Assembly (NCBI RefSeq): GCF_022879575.1
Contig: NZ_CP084260.1
Location: 2,356,001-2,420,000 of the forward strand
From: Caballeronia sp. SL2Y3
GTDB lineage: Bacteria > Pseudomonadota > Gammaproteobacteria > Burkholderiales > Burkholderiaceae
Direction: 5' to 3'
Length of the DNA: 64,000 nucleotides
The translations under genes were made by a program, and so were the position numbers. Shown here piece by piece: positions 41,404 to 51,522 of this stretch. The notes beneath the pieces are model-generated. The model had not been told where the DNA came from and did not search any database. It saw only the letters and a list, made by a program, of their open reading frames with translations. The first letter of the stretch is position 1; every line of letters starts with the position of its first letter.

Positions 41404-42000
41404 TTACAGCGCCGCGATCGCCTCGCGCGCTTGCGCCAGCGCCGTGCCGGCCACGTCCGCGCCCATGTTCAGGCCTTCCGCGTAGATGAAGTTCACGTCC
41501 GTCATGCCGAGGAAGCCGAGGAACGACTTCAGATACGGCGTCTGCGAGTCATGCGGCGTGCCGACATACTTGCCGCCGCGCGCCGACACCACGAACACCT
41601 TCTTGCCCTTCACGAGGCCTTCCGGACCGTTCGCCGTGTAACGGAACGTGATGCCGGCCCGCGCGATCTGGTCGAAGTACGCCTTCAGTTGCGACGAGAT
41701 GCCGAAGTTGTACAGCGGCGCCGCGATCACGACGATATCCGCCGCTTGCAGTTCTTCGATCAGAGCGATGCTCTTCGCGTCGATGGCGGCCTGCTCGGGC
41801 GTGCGCTTGTCGGCGGGCGTGAAGAACGCGCCTAGCGTGGCGTCGTCGAGGTGCGGCAGGTTGTCGGCGAGCAGATTGCGCACAACGACCTTTGCGCCCG
41901 GATTGCTTTGTTGCAGCTTGGCGGTGAGTTCGTCGGCGAGCAGCGTCGACTGAGCGCCTTGCGAACGCGCGGCGGAATTGATTTGCAGAATCGTCGTCAT
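41404..42000 (-). CDS. azoR: FMN-dependent NADH:quinone/azo reductase AzoR
   Basis: Flavodoxin-like reductase, 198 aa, reducing quinones and azo compounds with NADH. It has [14 protein letters not shown] at the N-terminus, [25 protein letters not shown] (FMN contact region) and VVSARGGKY. The start MTTILQINS is supported by AAGGAAG upstream; a longer frame to 42057 lacks a Shine-Dalgarno. A large palindrome lies 98 bp upstream of the ATG. FMN enzymes of this type are often induced by electrophiles. Confidence 0.93.
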   Translation of the reverse strand: MTTILQINSAARSQGAQSTLLADELTAKLQQSNPGAKVVVRNLLADNLPHLDDATLGAFFTPADKRTPEQAAIDAKSIALIEELQAADIVVIAAPLYNFGISSQLKAYFDQIARAGITFRYTANGPEGLVKGKKVFVVSARGGKYVGTPHDSQTPYLKSFLGFLGMTDVNFIYAEGLNMGADVAGTALAQAREAIAAL

Positions 42001-42097
42001 GATGGCTTCCTTCCTGAGTGGGGAGCGGACGGCAAGCGCGCCCGCGTTAGGAAGCATTCTTCAATTTTCGACGTTCGGGAAAAAGCGGCGCGGCCGC

Positions 42098-42129
42098 GAA
42101 GGATCGTTGCACCGGTAGAACAATCCTTC
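42098..42129. repeat. 32-bp imperfect palindrome upstream of azoR
   Basis: The two 16-bp half-sites match at 13 positions, the outermost seven (GAAGGAT / ATCCTTC) being perfect. It lies between the stop of the M61 peptidase gene and azoR. No T-run follows, so an operator for azoR is as plausible as a terminator for the upstream gene. Confidence 0.55.
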
Positions 42130-42146
42130 GACGGTCGCGCTTCAGA

Positions 42147-43964
42147 TCACCCTTTCAGCCAGCGCTCGCGCCACTGCTTCGACGGACCGCGGCCGTCCAT
42201 CGCCGTCAGTACATAGCGCGACACTTCGGGCGCGTCGAGCCTGACCTCGGTGCGGCGCAGTTCGTCGCGGCGGAACGTATGCACCTCGATTCTCGCGCCC
42301 GGCAGATAGCGCGACAGCAGCGCGTCCAGATTTGACCCGGTGACGCGCAGGCCGTCGATGGCCACGAGCACGTCGCCTGCCGACAGTCCCGCCTTCTGCG
42401 CCGCGCCGCCGTCATGGACGACCGCGAGCGTGCATTCCGCGCCGCCGCGCACCCGCGCCCCGAGCGACGGCTTGCCGGCCGTGCCGTTCGTCGGCATGTC
42501 GGGCGCGAGCGCAATGCCGAACGGCTCGAGCAGCGCATCGAGCGGCAGATCGCGCGTGCCGCGCACCCCGTCGCGAAAGAGCGCGCGCAGGTCCGCGCCG
42601 GTCGCCTCGGCGAACAGCGATTCGACGTCTTCCTCGCGGATGCCGCGCGGCTTGCCGTTGTAGAAGTCGCGGCCGTATCGCTGCCAGAGCAGTCGCATCG
42701 CGTCGTCGAGCGACTTGCGGTTGTCGGTCTGTGCGCGAATCGACAGATCGAACGCCAGCGCGACCAGCGATCCCTTTTGGTAATAGCTGACGATGGCGTT
42801 GGCCGCATTTTCGTCGGCGCGATAGTACTTGACCCATGCATCGAACGAACTCTGCGCGACCGATTGCTTCAGCCGCCCGCTGCCGCGCAGCACGCCGCCG
42901 ATGGTCTTGCCGAGCAGCGAGAAATAGTCGCCCGCGCTGATGAGACCGCTGCGCACGAGCATTAGATCGTCGTAATACGACGTGAAGCCCTCGAAAAGCC
43001 AAAGCAGCGACGTGTAATTTTCCTGCGACAAATCGTACGGCGCGAACGCCGCCGGCTTGATGCGCTTCACGTTCCACGTATGGAAGTACTCGTGGCTGCA
43101 CAAGCCAAGATACGTGCGATAGCCGTCCGTCATCTCGGGGCGGCCCTGCACCGGAAGGTCGGTGCGGTTGCAGATCAGCGCCGTCGATGCCCGGTGCTCC
43201 AGCCCGCCGTAACCATCGCTGACGGCGACGGTCATGAACACGTAGCGGTCCATCGGCGCTTTCTTGGTGCGTGGTTCGAACAGCGCGATCTGAGCCTCGC
43301 ACACGCGCTTCAGGTCCGCCGCGAGCCGTTGCATGTCCAGCGCGACGACGCGCCCGGCGATCACGATGTCATGCTTCACGCCGTGCGCGGTGAAGTTGCC
43401 GAGCGCGAATTCGCCGAGCGTGACCGGATGGTCGATTAGTTCGTCGTAGTTCGCCGCTTCGTAGCTGCCGAAGCCGTAGCGCTTCGTTCCGCGCGATTCG
43501 GCGAGCGCCGTCGCGACGCGCCAGTTGCGGTGCGCGCCGCCGGGCGGCGGCTGAATATCCACGACGCACGGCGCGCTCGACTGCCCTTCCACCGCGACAA
43601 AGACGCTGGTGCCGTTGAAGAACCCGACCGTATCGTCCAGATGCGCGGCGCGCACGGACATGTCCCACGCGTAGACTTCATAGCGCAGCGTGATCGGGCC
43701 GTCGACCGGCGCGGCTTGCCACGCGTGCTTGTCCGTCTTTTCGATTGCGACGCGCCGGCCGGCCGCGTTGAACGCCTGCAGCGTCACGATATTGCGGGCG
43801 AATTCGCGAATCATGTAGCTGCCGGGAATCCACACGGGCAGCAGGAATCGCTGTCCAGCCGGATCGGGCGCGGCAATCGTCAGCGTCACTTCGAACAGAT
43901 GCGCCGCCGGGTTCTTCGGAACGATGCTGTAGCGCACCGGTTGCGTGAGCGGAGTCATTGCCAT
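42147..43964 (-). CDS. M61 family metallopeptidase (glycyl aminopeptidase-like) with PDZ domain
   Basis: Zinc peptidase of the M61 family, 605 aa. Layout: N-terminal M61 beta domain (residues about 10-170), gluzincin catalytic domain with SHEYFHTWNVKRI (HExxH zinc motif) and the downstream Glu in LLWLFEGFTSYYDD, then a C-terminal PDZ domain (about 500-580, GGAAQKAGLSAGDVLVAIDG). No signal peptide is seen, so a cytoplasmic location is predicted. The start MAMTPLTQP has AAGGACG upstream; an ATG two codons later is possible. Physiological substrate unknown. Confidence 0.88.
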   Translation of the reverse strand: MAMTPLTQPVRYSIVPKNPAAHLFEVTLTIAAPDPAGQRFLLPVWIPGSYMIREFARNIVTLQAFNAAGRRVAIEKTDKHAWQAAPVDGPITLRYEVYAWDMSVRAAHLDDTVGFFNGTSVFVAVEGQSSAPCVVDIQPPPGGAHRNWRVATALAESRGTKRYGFGSYEAANYDELIDHPVTLGEFALGNFTAHGVKHDIVIAGRVVALDMQRLAADLKRVCEAQIALFEPRTKKAPMDRYVFMTVAVSDGYGGLEHRASTALICNRTDLPVQGRPEMTDGYRTYLGLCSHEYFHTWNVKRIKPAAFAPYDLSQENYTSLLWLFEGFTSYYDDLMLVRSGLISAGDYFSLLGKTIGGVLRGSGRLKQSVAQSSFDAWVKYYRADENAANAIVSYYQKGSLVALAFDLSIRAQTDNRKSLDDAMRLLWQRYGRDFYNGKPRGIREEDVESLFAEATGADLRALFRDGVRGTRDLPLDALLEPFGIALAPDMPTNGTAGKPSLGARVRGGAECTLAVVHDGGAAQKAGLSAGDVLVAIDGLRVTGSNLDALLSRYLPGARIEVHTFRRDELRRTEVRLDAPEVSRYVLTAMDGRGPSKQWRERWLKG

Positions 43965-44026
43965 AGTCGTCCTTGTTCTTGTTCTGGGCGTTGCTTCATT
44001 GCGCCGGATGCGCAACGGCCAGCCGT

Positions 44027-44056
44027 AAAACGAAAGGAGGCGCCCTCACGCCTCCT
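44027..44056 (-). terminator. Terminator after dsbC
   Basis: On the minus strand AGGAGGCG pairs with CGCCTCCT around a 6-nt loop and is followed by TTCGTTTTA. It lies 20 bp beyond the dsbC stop and just before the M61 gene. Confidence 0.75.
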
Positions 44057-44076
44057 CTTGCCAGATCGGGCCGTGC

Positions 44077-44808
44077 TCAATGCGCGGCCGAGATTTCCTT
44101 TTCCAGCCGGTCGGCGGACACCGCGCCCGGCAGACGGCGGCCGTCCGCGAGAAACACGGTCGGCGTGCCGGAGACGTTCATCGCGTGGCCGAGCTTCAGG
44201 TTCTTGTCGATCGCGGCGGTGTCGCATGTGCCGGCGGTGGTCGGCGGCTTGCGGTCGAGCATCCAGCTTTCCCAACTCATCGCGCGGTCTTTCGAGCACC
44301 AGATCGACTTCGACTTCTCGGTCGAATCCGGCGAAAGCACCGGATACAGGAACGTGTACACCGTCACGTTGTCGATGGACTTCAGCGACGATTCCAGTTG
44401 CTTGCAATACGGACAGTTCGGATCCGAAAACACCGCGATCTTGCGGCTGCCGTTGCCTTTCACGACCTTCACCGCGTTCTCGAACGGCAGCTTCGCGAAG
44501 TCGATCTTGTTGGTTTCCGCCAGGCGCGCTTCGGTCAGATTCTTTCTGCTGCGCGTGTCGACGAGATCGCCGATCATCACGTAGTTGCCGGTCGCGTCGC
44601 TATAGACGATTTGCGTGCCGAGGTTCACTTCGTAGAGCCCCGGAATCGGCGTCTTGTCGATGCTCTTGATGGTCGCTTCGCCCATGCGCGTTTCGAGCGT
44701 CGATTTGAGCTTGTCGGTGGTTTGATCGGCCTGCGCCGAACAGCCGAGGCCGAGCGTCGCGGCGAGCGTGGCTGCCGTGGCGAGAGCAAGGCGAAGAGTG
44801 GTTTTCAT
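44077..44808 (-). CDS. dsbC: Thiol:disulfide interchange protein DsbC
   Basis: Periplasmic disulfide isomerase, 243-aa precursor. The signal peptide ends about residue 27 (GCSAQA). The N-terminal dimerisation domain (about 28-85) leads to a thioredoxin fold with CPYC at about 132-135 (FSDPNCPYCKQLE) and the cis-Pro loop VSGTPTVFL. A second Cys pair (IWCSKDR and GTCDTA) matches the structural disulfide of DsbC. The start MKTTLRLAL gives a proper signal peptide; the longer frame does not. It follows the UbiH-like gene by 79 bp on the same strand. Confidence 0.93.
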   Translation of the reverse strand: MKTTLRLALATAATLAATLGLGCSAQADQTTDKLKSTLETRMGEATIKSIDKTPIPGLYEVNLGTQIVYSDATGNYVMIGDLVDTRSRKNLTEARLAETNKIDFAKLPFENAVKVVKGNGSRKIAVFSDPNCPYCKQLESSLKSIDNVTVYTFLYPVLSPDSTEKSKSIWCSKDRAMSWESWMLDRKPPTTAGTCDTAAIDKNLKLGHAMNVSGTPTVFLADGRRLPGAVSADRLEKEISAAH

Positions 44809-44887
44809 GCCGTTTCCCGAGAATGGGGCGACGCGTGACGACCGCGCCCGCCTTGGTGTTGTGAGTTGGACCGTTGAACTTGACGCG

Positions 44888-46060
44888 TCACCCGAGCGCC
44901 GCCGAGACAAGCCAGCGTTTGGCGAGCGGCTGGGCCCCGACGAGCGCCATGCCGGTATTGCGAATCGCCTGCGCGAACGTGCCCGGCGCGGAGAACAGGC
45001 GCTGCATGCCGTCCGTCACGATCGTCAGCTTCTGGATGTCTTCGCGGCGCGCGCGCTCGTAGCGGCGCAGCAGAATTGGATCGCCGATATCGCGGAAGGC
45101 TTCCTTGTTCGCGATGACGTCGGCGAGCGTCGCGACATCGCGCAGGCCGAGATTCATGCCCTGCCCGCACAGCGGATGAATAAGATGCGCGGCATCGCCG
45201 ACGAGCGCCACGCGCGGCGCGATCAGCCGGTCCACCGTCTGCAGCCCGAGCGGAAAGCCCTGCGCGGGCGTCACGCATTCGAGCGCGCCGAGCGTGTTTT
45301 GCGTGGCCGCTTCGACTCGCGCCGCCAGTTGCGCCGGTTCGAGCGCGAGCAGTTCGTCCGCGTGCTCCGTGCGCGCCGACCAGACGAGCGACACGTGATC
45401 GCCCGGAAGCGGCAACAGCGCGATGATTTCGGTATCGCGAAACCATTGGTATGCGGTTTCGCCGTGCGGCCGCTCGGCCTTGAAGTTCGCGACGACGCCC
45501 GTCTGCCGGTAATCGCGGCGATGCATCTTCGCGCCCATCTGCGCGCGCACCCACGAATGCGCGCCGTCCGCGCCGACGATCAGATCCGTCTGCAGCGTTT
45601 CGCCGCTCGACAGCACGACGTGCGCGGCATCGTCGTCGATCGTCATGCCCTGCGCGCGCGCCTCGAACCATGAAAGGCTCGGCTGGAAGCGCAAGGCGGC
45701 GTCGAGCGCCTGTTCGATCAACGTCGATTCGACGATCCACGCGAGCTGCGGCACCGAAGCCTGAAACGCAGAGAAGTGCAGTTCCGCATGCGTGTCGCCG
45801 AACACGCGCATGTCGAACACCGGTCCGAGCCGCGAGCGATCGAGCGCCTGCCATACGCGCAGCCGTTCGAGCAGCGTCTCCGAACTGGACGACAGCGCGT
45901 AGATGCGCGAATCGAAGACGGCGCCCGGCGGCAAACCGGCCGCGGGCGGCGCGAGCAGCGCGACGCGCCGGCCGGACTGGGCGAGCGCGAGCGCGGCGGT
46001 CTTGCCGACGAGCCCGCCACCGACGACGACCGCGTGAAAGGTCAGGGGATGCGAAGTCAT
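44888..46060 (-). CDS. UbiH/UbiF/VisC family FAD-dependent hydroxylase
   Basis: Class A flavoprotein monooxygenase, 390 aa, of the family that hydroxylates ubiquinone precursors. The dinucleotide fold VVVGGGLVGKTAALALAQSG, the DG motif GADGAHSWVR and the GD motif VALVGDAAHLIHPLCGQGMNLGL are all present. Which ring position it modifies is not inferable; with coq7 in the same genome it probably acts at another position (UbiH or UbiI-like). Start MTSHPLTFH at 46060 directly follows a TATAAT box (see findings). It is divergent from ychF. Confidence 0.88.
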   Translation of the reverse strand: MTSHPLTFHAVVVGGGLVGKTAALALAQSGRRVALLAPPAAGLPPGAVFDSRIYALSSSSETLLERLRVWQALDRSRLGPVFDMRVFGDTHAELHFSAFQASVPQLAWIVESTLIEQALDAALRFQPSLSWFEARAQGMTIDDDAAHVVLSSGETLQTDLIVGADGAHSWVRAQMGAKMHRRDYRQTGVVANFKAERPHGETAYQWFRDTEIIALLPLPGDHVSLVWSARTEHADELLALEPAQLAARVEAATQNTLGALECVTPAQGFPLGLQTVDRLIAPRVALVGDAAHLIHPLCGQGMNLGLRDVATLADVIANKEAFRDIGDPILLRRYERARREDIQKLTIVTDGMQRLFSAPGTFAQAIRNTGMALVGAQPLAKRWLVSAALG

Positions 46061-46066
46061 GCGGGC

Positions 46067-46072
46067 ATTATA
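46067..46072 (-). promoter_or_regulatory. Perfect -10 box just upstream of the UbiH-like start codon
   Basis: The minus strand reads GCTATAATGCCCGCATG: consensus TATAAT ends 6 nt before the ATG at 46060, so the expected transcription start coincides with the start codon. The corresponding -35 position (AAAACC) is poor. No Shine-Dalgarno is visible. Confidence 0.5.
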
Positions 46073-46271
46073 GCTGCGAGGGTTGCGCGGGTTTTGGCGC
46101 TCGCTTAACTGAAACGCCCCGGAAACGCCGGCCCGGCCCGGCGGTACAATACCGGTTTGCCCGGCCGCCCGAGCGGCCGCTGCGCTGGCGGACGCCCTTG
46201 TCGCCGCCCGGCGCGCATCGTTTGACGAACCCCGCGCGGCGAAGCGCCGTCTCACCAGTTCGAAGGATTCC

Positions 46272-47366
46272 ATGAGCCTCCAATGCGGCATCGTCGGCTT
46301 GCCTAACGTCGGCAAGTCCACGCTTTTCAATGCACTGACCAAGGCGGGGATTGCCGCCGAGAACTATCCGTTCTGCACCATCGAGCCGAACGTCGGCGTA
46401 GTCGAGGTGCCGGACGCGCGCCTTCAGGCGCTCGCCGAAATCGTGAAGCCCGAGCGCATCCTGCCGGCGGTCGTCGAGTTCGTCGATATCGCGGGTCTCG
46501 TCGCGGGCGCGAGCAAGGGCGAAGGCCTCGGCAACCAGTTTCTCGCGAACATCCGCGAAACGGACGCGATCACGCACGTCGTGCGCTGCTTCGAAGACGA
46601 AAACGTGATTCACGTCGCGGGCAAGGTCGATCCGCTGGCGGACATCGAAGTCATCGACACGGAACTCGCGCTCGCCGACCTCGCCACGGTCGAGAAGGCG
46701 CTGACGCGCTATTCGAAGGCCGCGAAGTCGGGCAACGACAAGGAAGCGGCGAAGCTCGTCGCAGTGCTGGACAAAGTGCGCGCGCAGCTCGATCAGGCGA
46801 AGCCGGTGCGCGCGCTTTCGCTGACCGACGAGGAGCAGGCGCTCATCAAGCCGTTCTGCCTCATCACGTCGAAGCCGACGATGTACGTCGCGAACGTGAA
46901 GGAAGACGGCTTCGAGAACAATCCGTATCTCGACGCCGTGCGTAAGCATGCGGAAGCGGAAGGCGCGCCGGTAGTCGCGGTGTGCGCGGCCATCGAAGCC
47001 GAGATCGCCGATCTCGACGACGCCGACAAACAGGATTTTCTCGCCGACATGGGCATGGACGAGCCGGGGCTGAACCGTGTGATCCGCGCCGGTTTCAAGC
47101 TGCTCGGCTTGCAGACGTATTTCACGGCAGGCGTGAAGGAAGTCCGCGCGTGGACAATCCATATCGGCGACACCGCGCCGCAGGCGGCAGGCGCCATCCA
47201 CACGGACTTCGAGCGCGGCTTCATCCGTGCGCAGACCATTTCGTTCGATGACTACGTCGCGTTCAAGGGCGAGCAAGGCGCGAAGGAAGCCGGGAAGATG
47301 CGGGCGGAAGGGAAGGAATACGTCGTGCAGGACGGGGATGTGATGAACTTCTTGTTCAACGTCTAA
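46272..47366 (+). CDS. ychF: Redox-regulated P-loop ATPase YchF (OLA1 family)
   Basis: Obg-related P-loop protein, 364 aa, associated with ribosomes and stress responses. G1 is [10 protein letters not shown]3 [10 protein letters not shown], and the G4 position reads NVKE instead of NKxD, the known reason this family prefers ATP. A C-terminal TGS domain ends in VMNFLFNV. Shine-Dalgarno GAAGGA precedes the ATG. It has its own terminator. Confidence 0.96.
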   Translation: MSLQCGIVGLPNVGKSTLFNALTKAGIAAENYPFCTIEPNVGVVEVPDARLQALAEIVKPERILPAVVEFVDIAGLVAGASKGEGLGNQFLANIRETDAITHVVRCFEDENVIHVAGKVDPLADIEVIDTELALADLATVEKALTRYSKAAKSGNDKEAAKLVAVLDKVRAQLDQAKPVRALSLTDEEQALIKPFCLITSKPTMYVANVKEDGFENNPYLDAVRKHAEAEGAPVVAVCAAIEAEIADLDDADKQDFLADMGMDEPGLNRVIRAGFKLLGLQTYFTAGVKEVRAWTIHIGDTAPQAAGAIHTDFERGFIRAQTISFDDYVAFKGEQGAKEAGKMRAEGKEYVVQDGDVMNFLFNV

Positions 47367-47398
47367 GCGTCAAAAGTCGTCACAGCGGCTTGATTCGA

Positions 47399-47436
47399 AA
47401 AGCGGAGTGCCTGAAAAATGGCACTCCGCTTTTTTC
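47399..47436 (+). terminator. Terminator of ychF
   Basis: AGCGGAGTGCC (47401-47411) pairs with GGCACTCCGCT (47420-47430) and is followed by T6, 33 bp after the ychF stop. Confidence 0.92.
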
Positions 47437-47488
47437 ATGCGCGGACGGCGGCAAAGACCGTCGAGAACAACAACGAGAGACCAGAAAA

Positions 47489-47788
47489 ATGAAGAGACAG
47501 CCACGAATCGGCGCGTTCGTCGTCGGTTGCATGATCGCGCTCGCATGCGCACCGGCTCACGCGTACAACCACTACAGCTACAGCCCGCAGCCACCCGACG
47601 AATCCGACCTCGACTCACACCGCCACTACCGCAACCACGACGGCAACGTCATCCACTCCCCCGCCCGCTCGCGCTCGGGCGCCGTTCCCGAAGGCGCGAG
47701 CGCGCAATGCCGCGACGGAACCTACAGCTTCAGCCAGCATCACAGCGGGACGTGCTCGCGGCATGGGGGCGTCGCGCGGTGGGAGTAG
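47489..47788 (+). CDS. DUF3761-type secreted small protein
   Basis: 99-aa precursor with a signal peptide MKRQPRIGAFVVGCMIALAC..AHA (cleavage about residue 25). The mature part is rich in His, Tyr and Ser and carries the DUF3761-like segment HYRNHDGNVIHSPA, then GASAQCRDGTYSFSQHHSGTCSRHGGVARW with two Cys. Likely periplasmic or secreted; function unknown. The frame is open upstream, but only this start gives a signal peptide and it lies after the ychF terminator. Confidence 0.8.
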   Translation: MKRQPRIGAFVVGCMIALACAPAHAYNHYSYSPQPPDESDLDSHRHYRNHDGNVIHSPARSRSGAVPEGASAQCRDGTYSFSQHHSGTCSRHGGVARWE

Positions 47789-47916
47789 CGGCGCACGCCC
47801 GAAGTACAATGACACGCAACCCGGCGCGTGCTCATCCCGCGCCGACTTCCATCGAATAGCGGCTCGCGCGCCCACTTCGGCGCCGCGTTCATCCCCTCAC
47901 TCACATCACGCACAAC

Positions 47917-49584
<1,668 letters not shown>

Positions 49585-49642
49585 TTATGCGATGAGCGGC
49601 AAAGCGCGCCCAATGCGGGCGCGCGCACCGACATCGGCCCCG

Positions 49643-49677
49643 AAAATGGCGACCGTCTAGCGACCGTCGCCATTTTT
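49643..49677 (+). terminator. Terminator of ettA
   Basis: AAAATGGCGAC (49643-49653) pairs with GTCGCCATTTT (49666-49676) and ends in a T-run, about 60 bp after the ettA stop. Confidence 0.88.
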
Positions 49678-49705
49678 GTTTTTGGCGGCACGATAACGCC
49701 CAAAA

Positions 49706-50845
49706 ATGGAGACGCATCAGATGGCGGGACGGCGCGCGCAGCGGGGAGCGCGGTGGGCAGTGGGAATCGTCGTGGCGCTGGTCGTCGTGGCGGTCGGCGG
49801 CTGGTTCTTCGTCGCGCATCAGATGAAGGAGCGCATCCGCGAGACGCTCGGGCCGAACGGCTCGGTGGACGAGATCGATGTCGGCTTCGGACACATCACG
49901 CTCTCGCGCGTGCGGCTGCGCGGCCCGCAGGACTGGCCGACAAGCGACGCGTTGCGCGCCGAGCGCATCGTGCTCGACGTGGACATGCGCGCGGCGCTGT
50001 CGAACCGCGTTCACTTGCGCGATGTCAGCGTCGACAACTATTACCTTTCGATCGCCCGTTCCGCCGATGGCCGCATACGCGTGCTGCCCGGTCTCAAGGA
50101 CACGGCGCGCGAAGCCGACGCGAAGCCCGGCGACAAAGCCGCCCAACGCGCGGAGGAAGAGAAGCTGATCGACCGCGTGTCGTTCGAGCGCGGCGCGATG
50201 GAGTTCTTCGATGCTTCCGTGCGGCAGCCGCCGTATCGCGTGCTGATCAGCGACGCGCGCGCGACCATCGACCATTTGCATCTGCCCGCGCTGACCGACC
50301 GCACCGCGCTGTCGATGAACGGTTCCATCAAAGGTCCGTCGCACACGGGCGCGGTTTCGTGGGGCGGCTGGATGGTCATCGCGAACAAGGATTCGCAAAC
50401 GCACGCGATGCTGCGCAGCGTCGATATTTCGACGCTCGATCCGTACCTGCTGAAGAAAGCCGGCGCGAAGGCCGCGGTGACGGGCGGGACCATCGACATG
50501 ACCATCGACGCGAACGTCCGCGATTACCGCATCCACGCGCCGGGAACGCTCACGCTGAACCACTTGCAGATCAGCGACGGCGACAGTCCGCTCGACACTT
50601 TTCTGTCCATTCCGACAAAAGCCGCGATTGCCGCGCTGAAAGACCGCAAGGAGGAAATCAAGCTGGACTTCGTGCTCGAAGGCGACTTGCGCGATCCGAA
50701 GTTCTCGCTCTCGGAGAGTCTGTCGAAGAAGCTTGCGGCCGGCTTCGCAAAGGCGCTCGGTGTGAGCGCGGAAGGCGTGGCGAAAGGCGCGGGCGAAACG
50801 GTGAAGGGAATCGGCAACGCGCTGAAGAACCTGCTGGGGCAATAG
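49706..50845 (+). CDS. DUF748 / AsmA-like membrane-anchored protein
   Basis: 379 aa with one N-terminal transmembrane segment (about 16-38, VGIVVALVVVAVGGWFFVA) and a large periplasmic beta-rich part. The repeated patterns FGHITLSRVRLRGPQ, VDMRAALSNRVHLRDVSVDNYYLSI and IDMTIDANVRDYRIHAPGTLTL are typical of AsmA/DUF748 proteins, a superfamily implicated in phospholipid transport between membranes. An amphipathic C-terminal tail (GETVKGIGNALKNLLGQ) closes it. The start is taken at METHQMAGRR; an ATG five codons later is also possible. Specific role unknown. Confidence 0.8.
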   Translation: METHQMAGRRAQRGARWAVGIVVALVVVAVGGWFFVAHQMKERIRETLGPNGSVDEIDVGFGHITLSRVRLRGPQDWPTSDALRAERIVLDVDMRAALSNRVHLRDVSVDNYYLSIARSADGRIRVLPGLKDTAREADAKPGDKAAQRAEEEKLIDRVSFERGAMEFFDASVRQPPYRVLISDARATIDHLHLPALTDRTALSMNGSIKGPSHTGAVSWGGWMVIANKDSQTHAMLRSVDISTLDPYLLKKAGAKAAVTGGTIDMTIDANVRDYRIHAPGTLTLNHLQISDGDSPLDTFLSIPTKAAIAALKDRKEEIKLDFVLEGDLRDPKFSLSESLSKKLAAGFAKALGVSAEGVAKGAGETVKGIGNALKNLLGQ

Positions 50846-50875
50846 CGCGCCGCCGTTTGATCCGCTCAGCGTGGC

Positions 50876-51499
50876 TCAGACGGGAACGCCCAGCGCGCGC
50901 AGCTTCGCTTCCGTTTCCTGCGCGCCGGTGTGATGCACGCCGTGCCAGCCGAGATCCGTCGCGGCTTGCGCGTTGGCCGCGTTGTCGTCGATGAAAACGA
51001 GTTCGTGCGGCTTAATGCCGGGCAGATGCTTTTCGATTTCCGCGCGCATCAGCGTGAAGATCTGCGGATTCGGCTTCACCAGTCCGACTCGCCCCGACAC
51101 CACGATTTCCTTGAAGCGCCGCAGCACGTCGAAGCGTTCCCACGCGTACGGGAACGTCTCCGCCGACCAGTTCGTCAGCCCGAAAAGCGGAATGCCGGCG
51201 GCATCGAGCCGGTCGACGAGCGCCACGCCTTCTTCCAGCACGCCCGCCACCATTTCGTGCCAGCGCGCATAGAACGCGCGGATCAGCGGCTCGTGTTCCG
51301 GGTACAGCGCGACCAGTTCCGCCGTGCCCTCTTCCACGCTTTGCCCGCCGTCCTGCTGCACGACCCAGTCCATCTTGCAGACGTTGTCCAGGAACCAGCG
51401 GCGCTCGGCTTCGTCCGGAATCAACTGCTTGTACAGATATTCCCGGTTCCAGTCGATCAGCACGCCGCCGAAATCGAACACGACTGCTTTGATGGTCAT
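50876..51499 (-). CDS. HAD-superfamily hydrolase (YihX-like)
   Basis: 207-aa HAD-IA phosphatase-like protein. Motif I is VVFDFGGVLIDW with nucleophile Asp 9; the +2 position is Gly rather than Asp, as in YihX-type members. Motif II is GLTNWS, motif III LVKPNPQIF and motif IV VFIDDNAANAQAA. The start MTIKAVVFD has AGGAGC upstream; the open extension to 51622 is arginine-rich shadow sequence. It sits 23 bp after pepP on the same strand and may be co-transcribed. Substrate unknown (sugar phosphate likely by family). Confidence 0.88.
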   Translation of the reverse strand: MTIKAVVFDFGGVLIDWNREYLYKQLIPDEAERRWFLDNVCKMDWVVQQDGGQSVEEGTAELVALYPEHEPLIRAFYARWHEMVAGVLEEGVALVDRLDAAGIPLFGLTNWSAETFPYAWERFDVLRRFKEIVVSGRVGLVKPNPQIFTLMRAEIEKHLPGIKPHELVFIDDNAANAQAATDLGWHGVHHTGAQETEAKLRALGVPV

Positions 51500-51522
51500 C
51501 TCGCGCTGCTCCTGTTTTCGTC

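Noticed and set aside
47390..47488. N-terminal extension of the DUF3761 protein
   Set aside because: It would run through the ychF terminator hairpin and mask a clear signal peptide starting at 47489.
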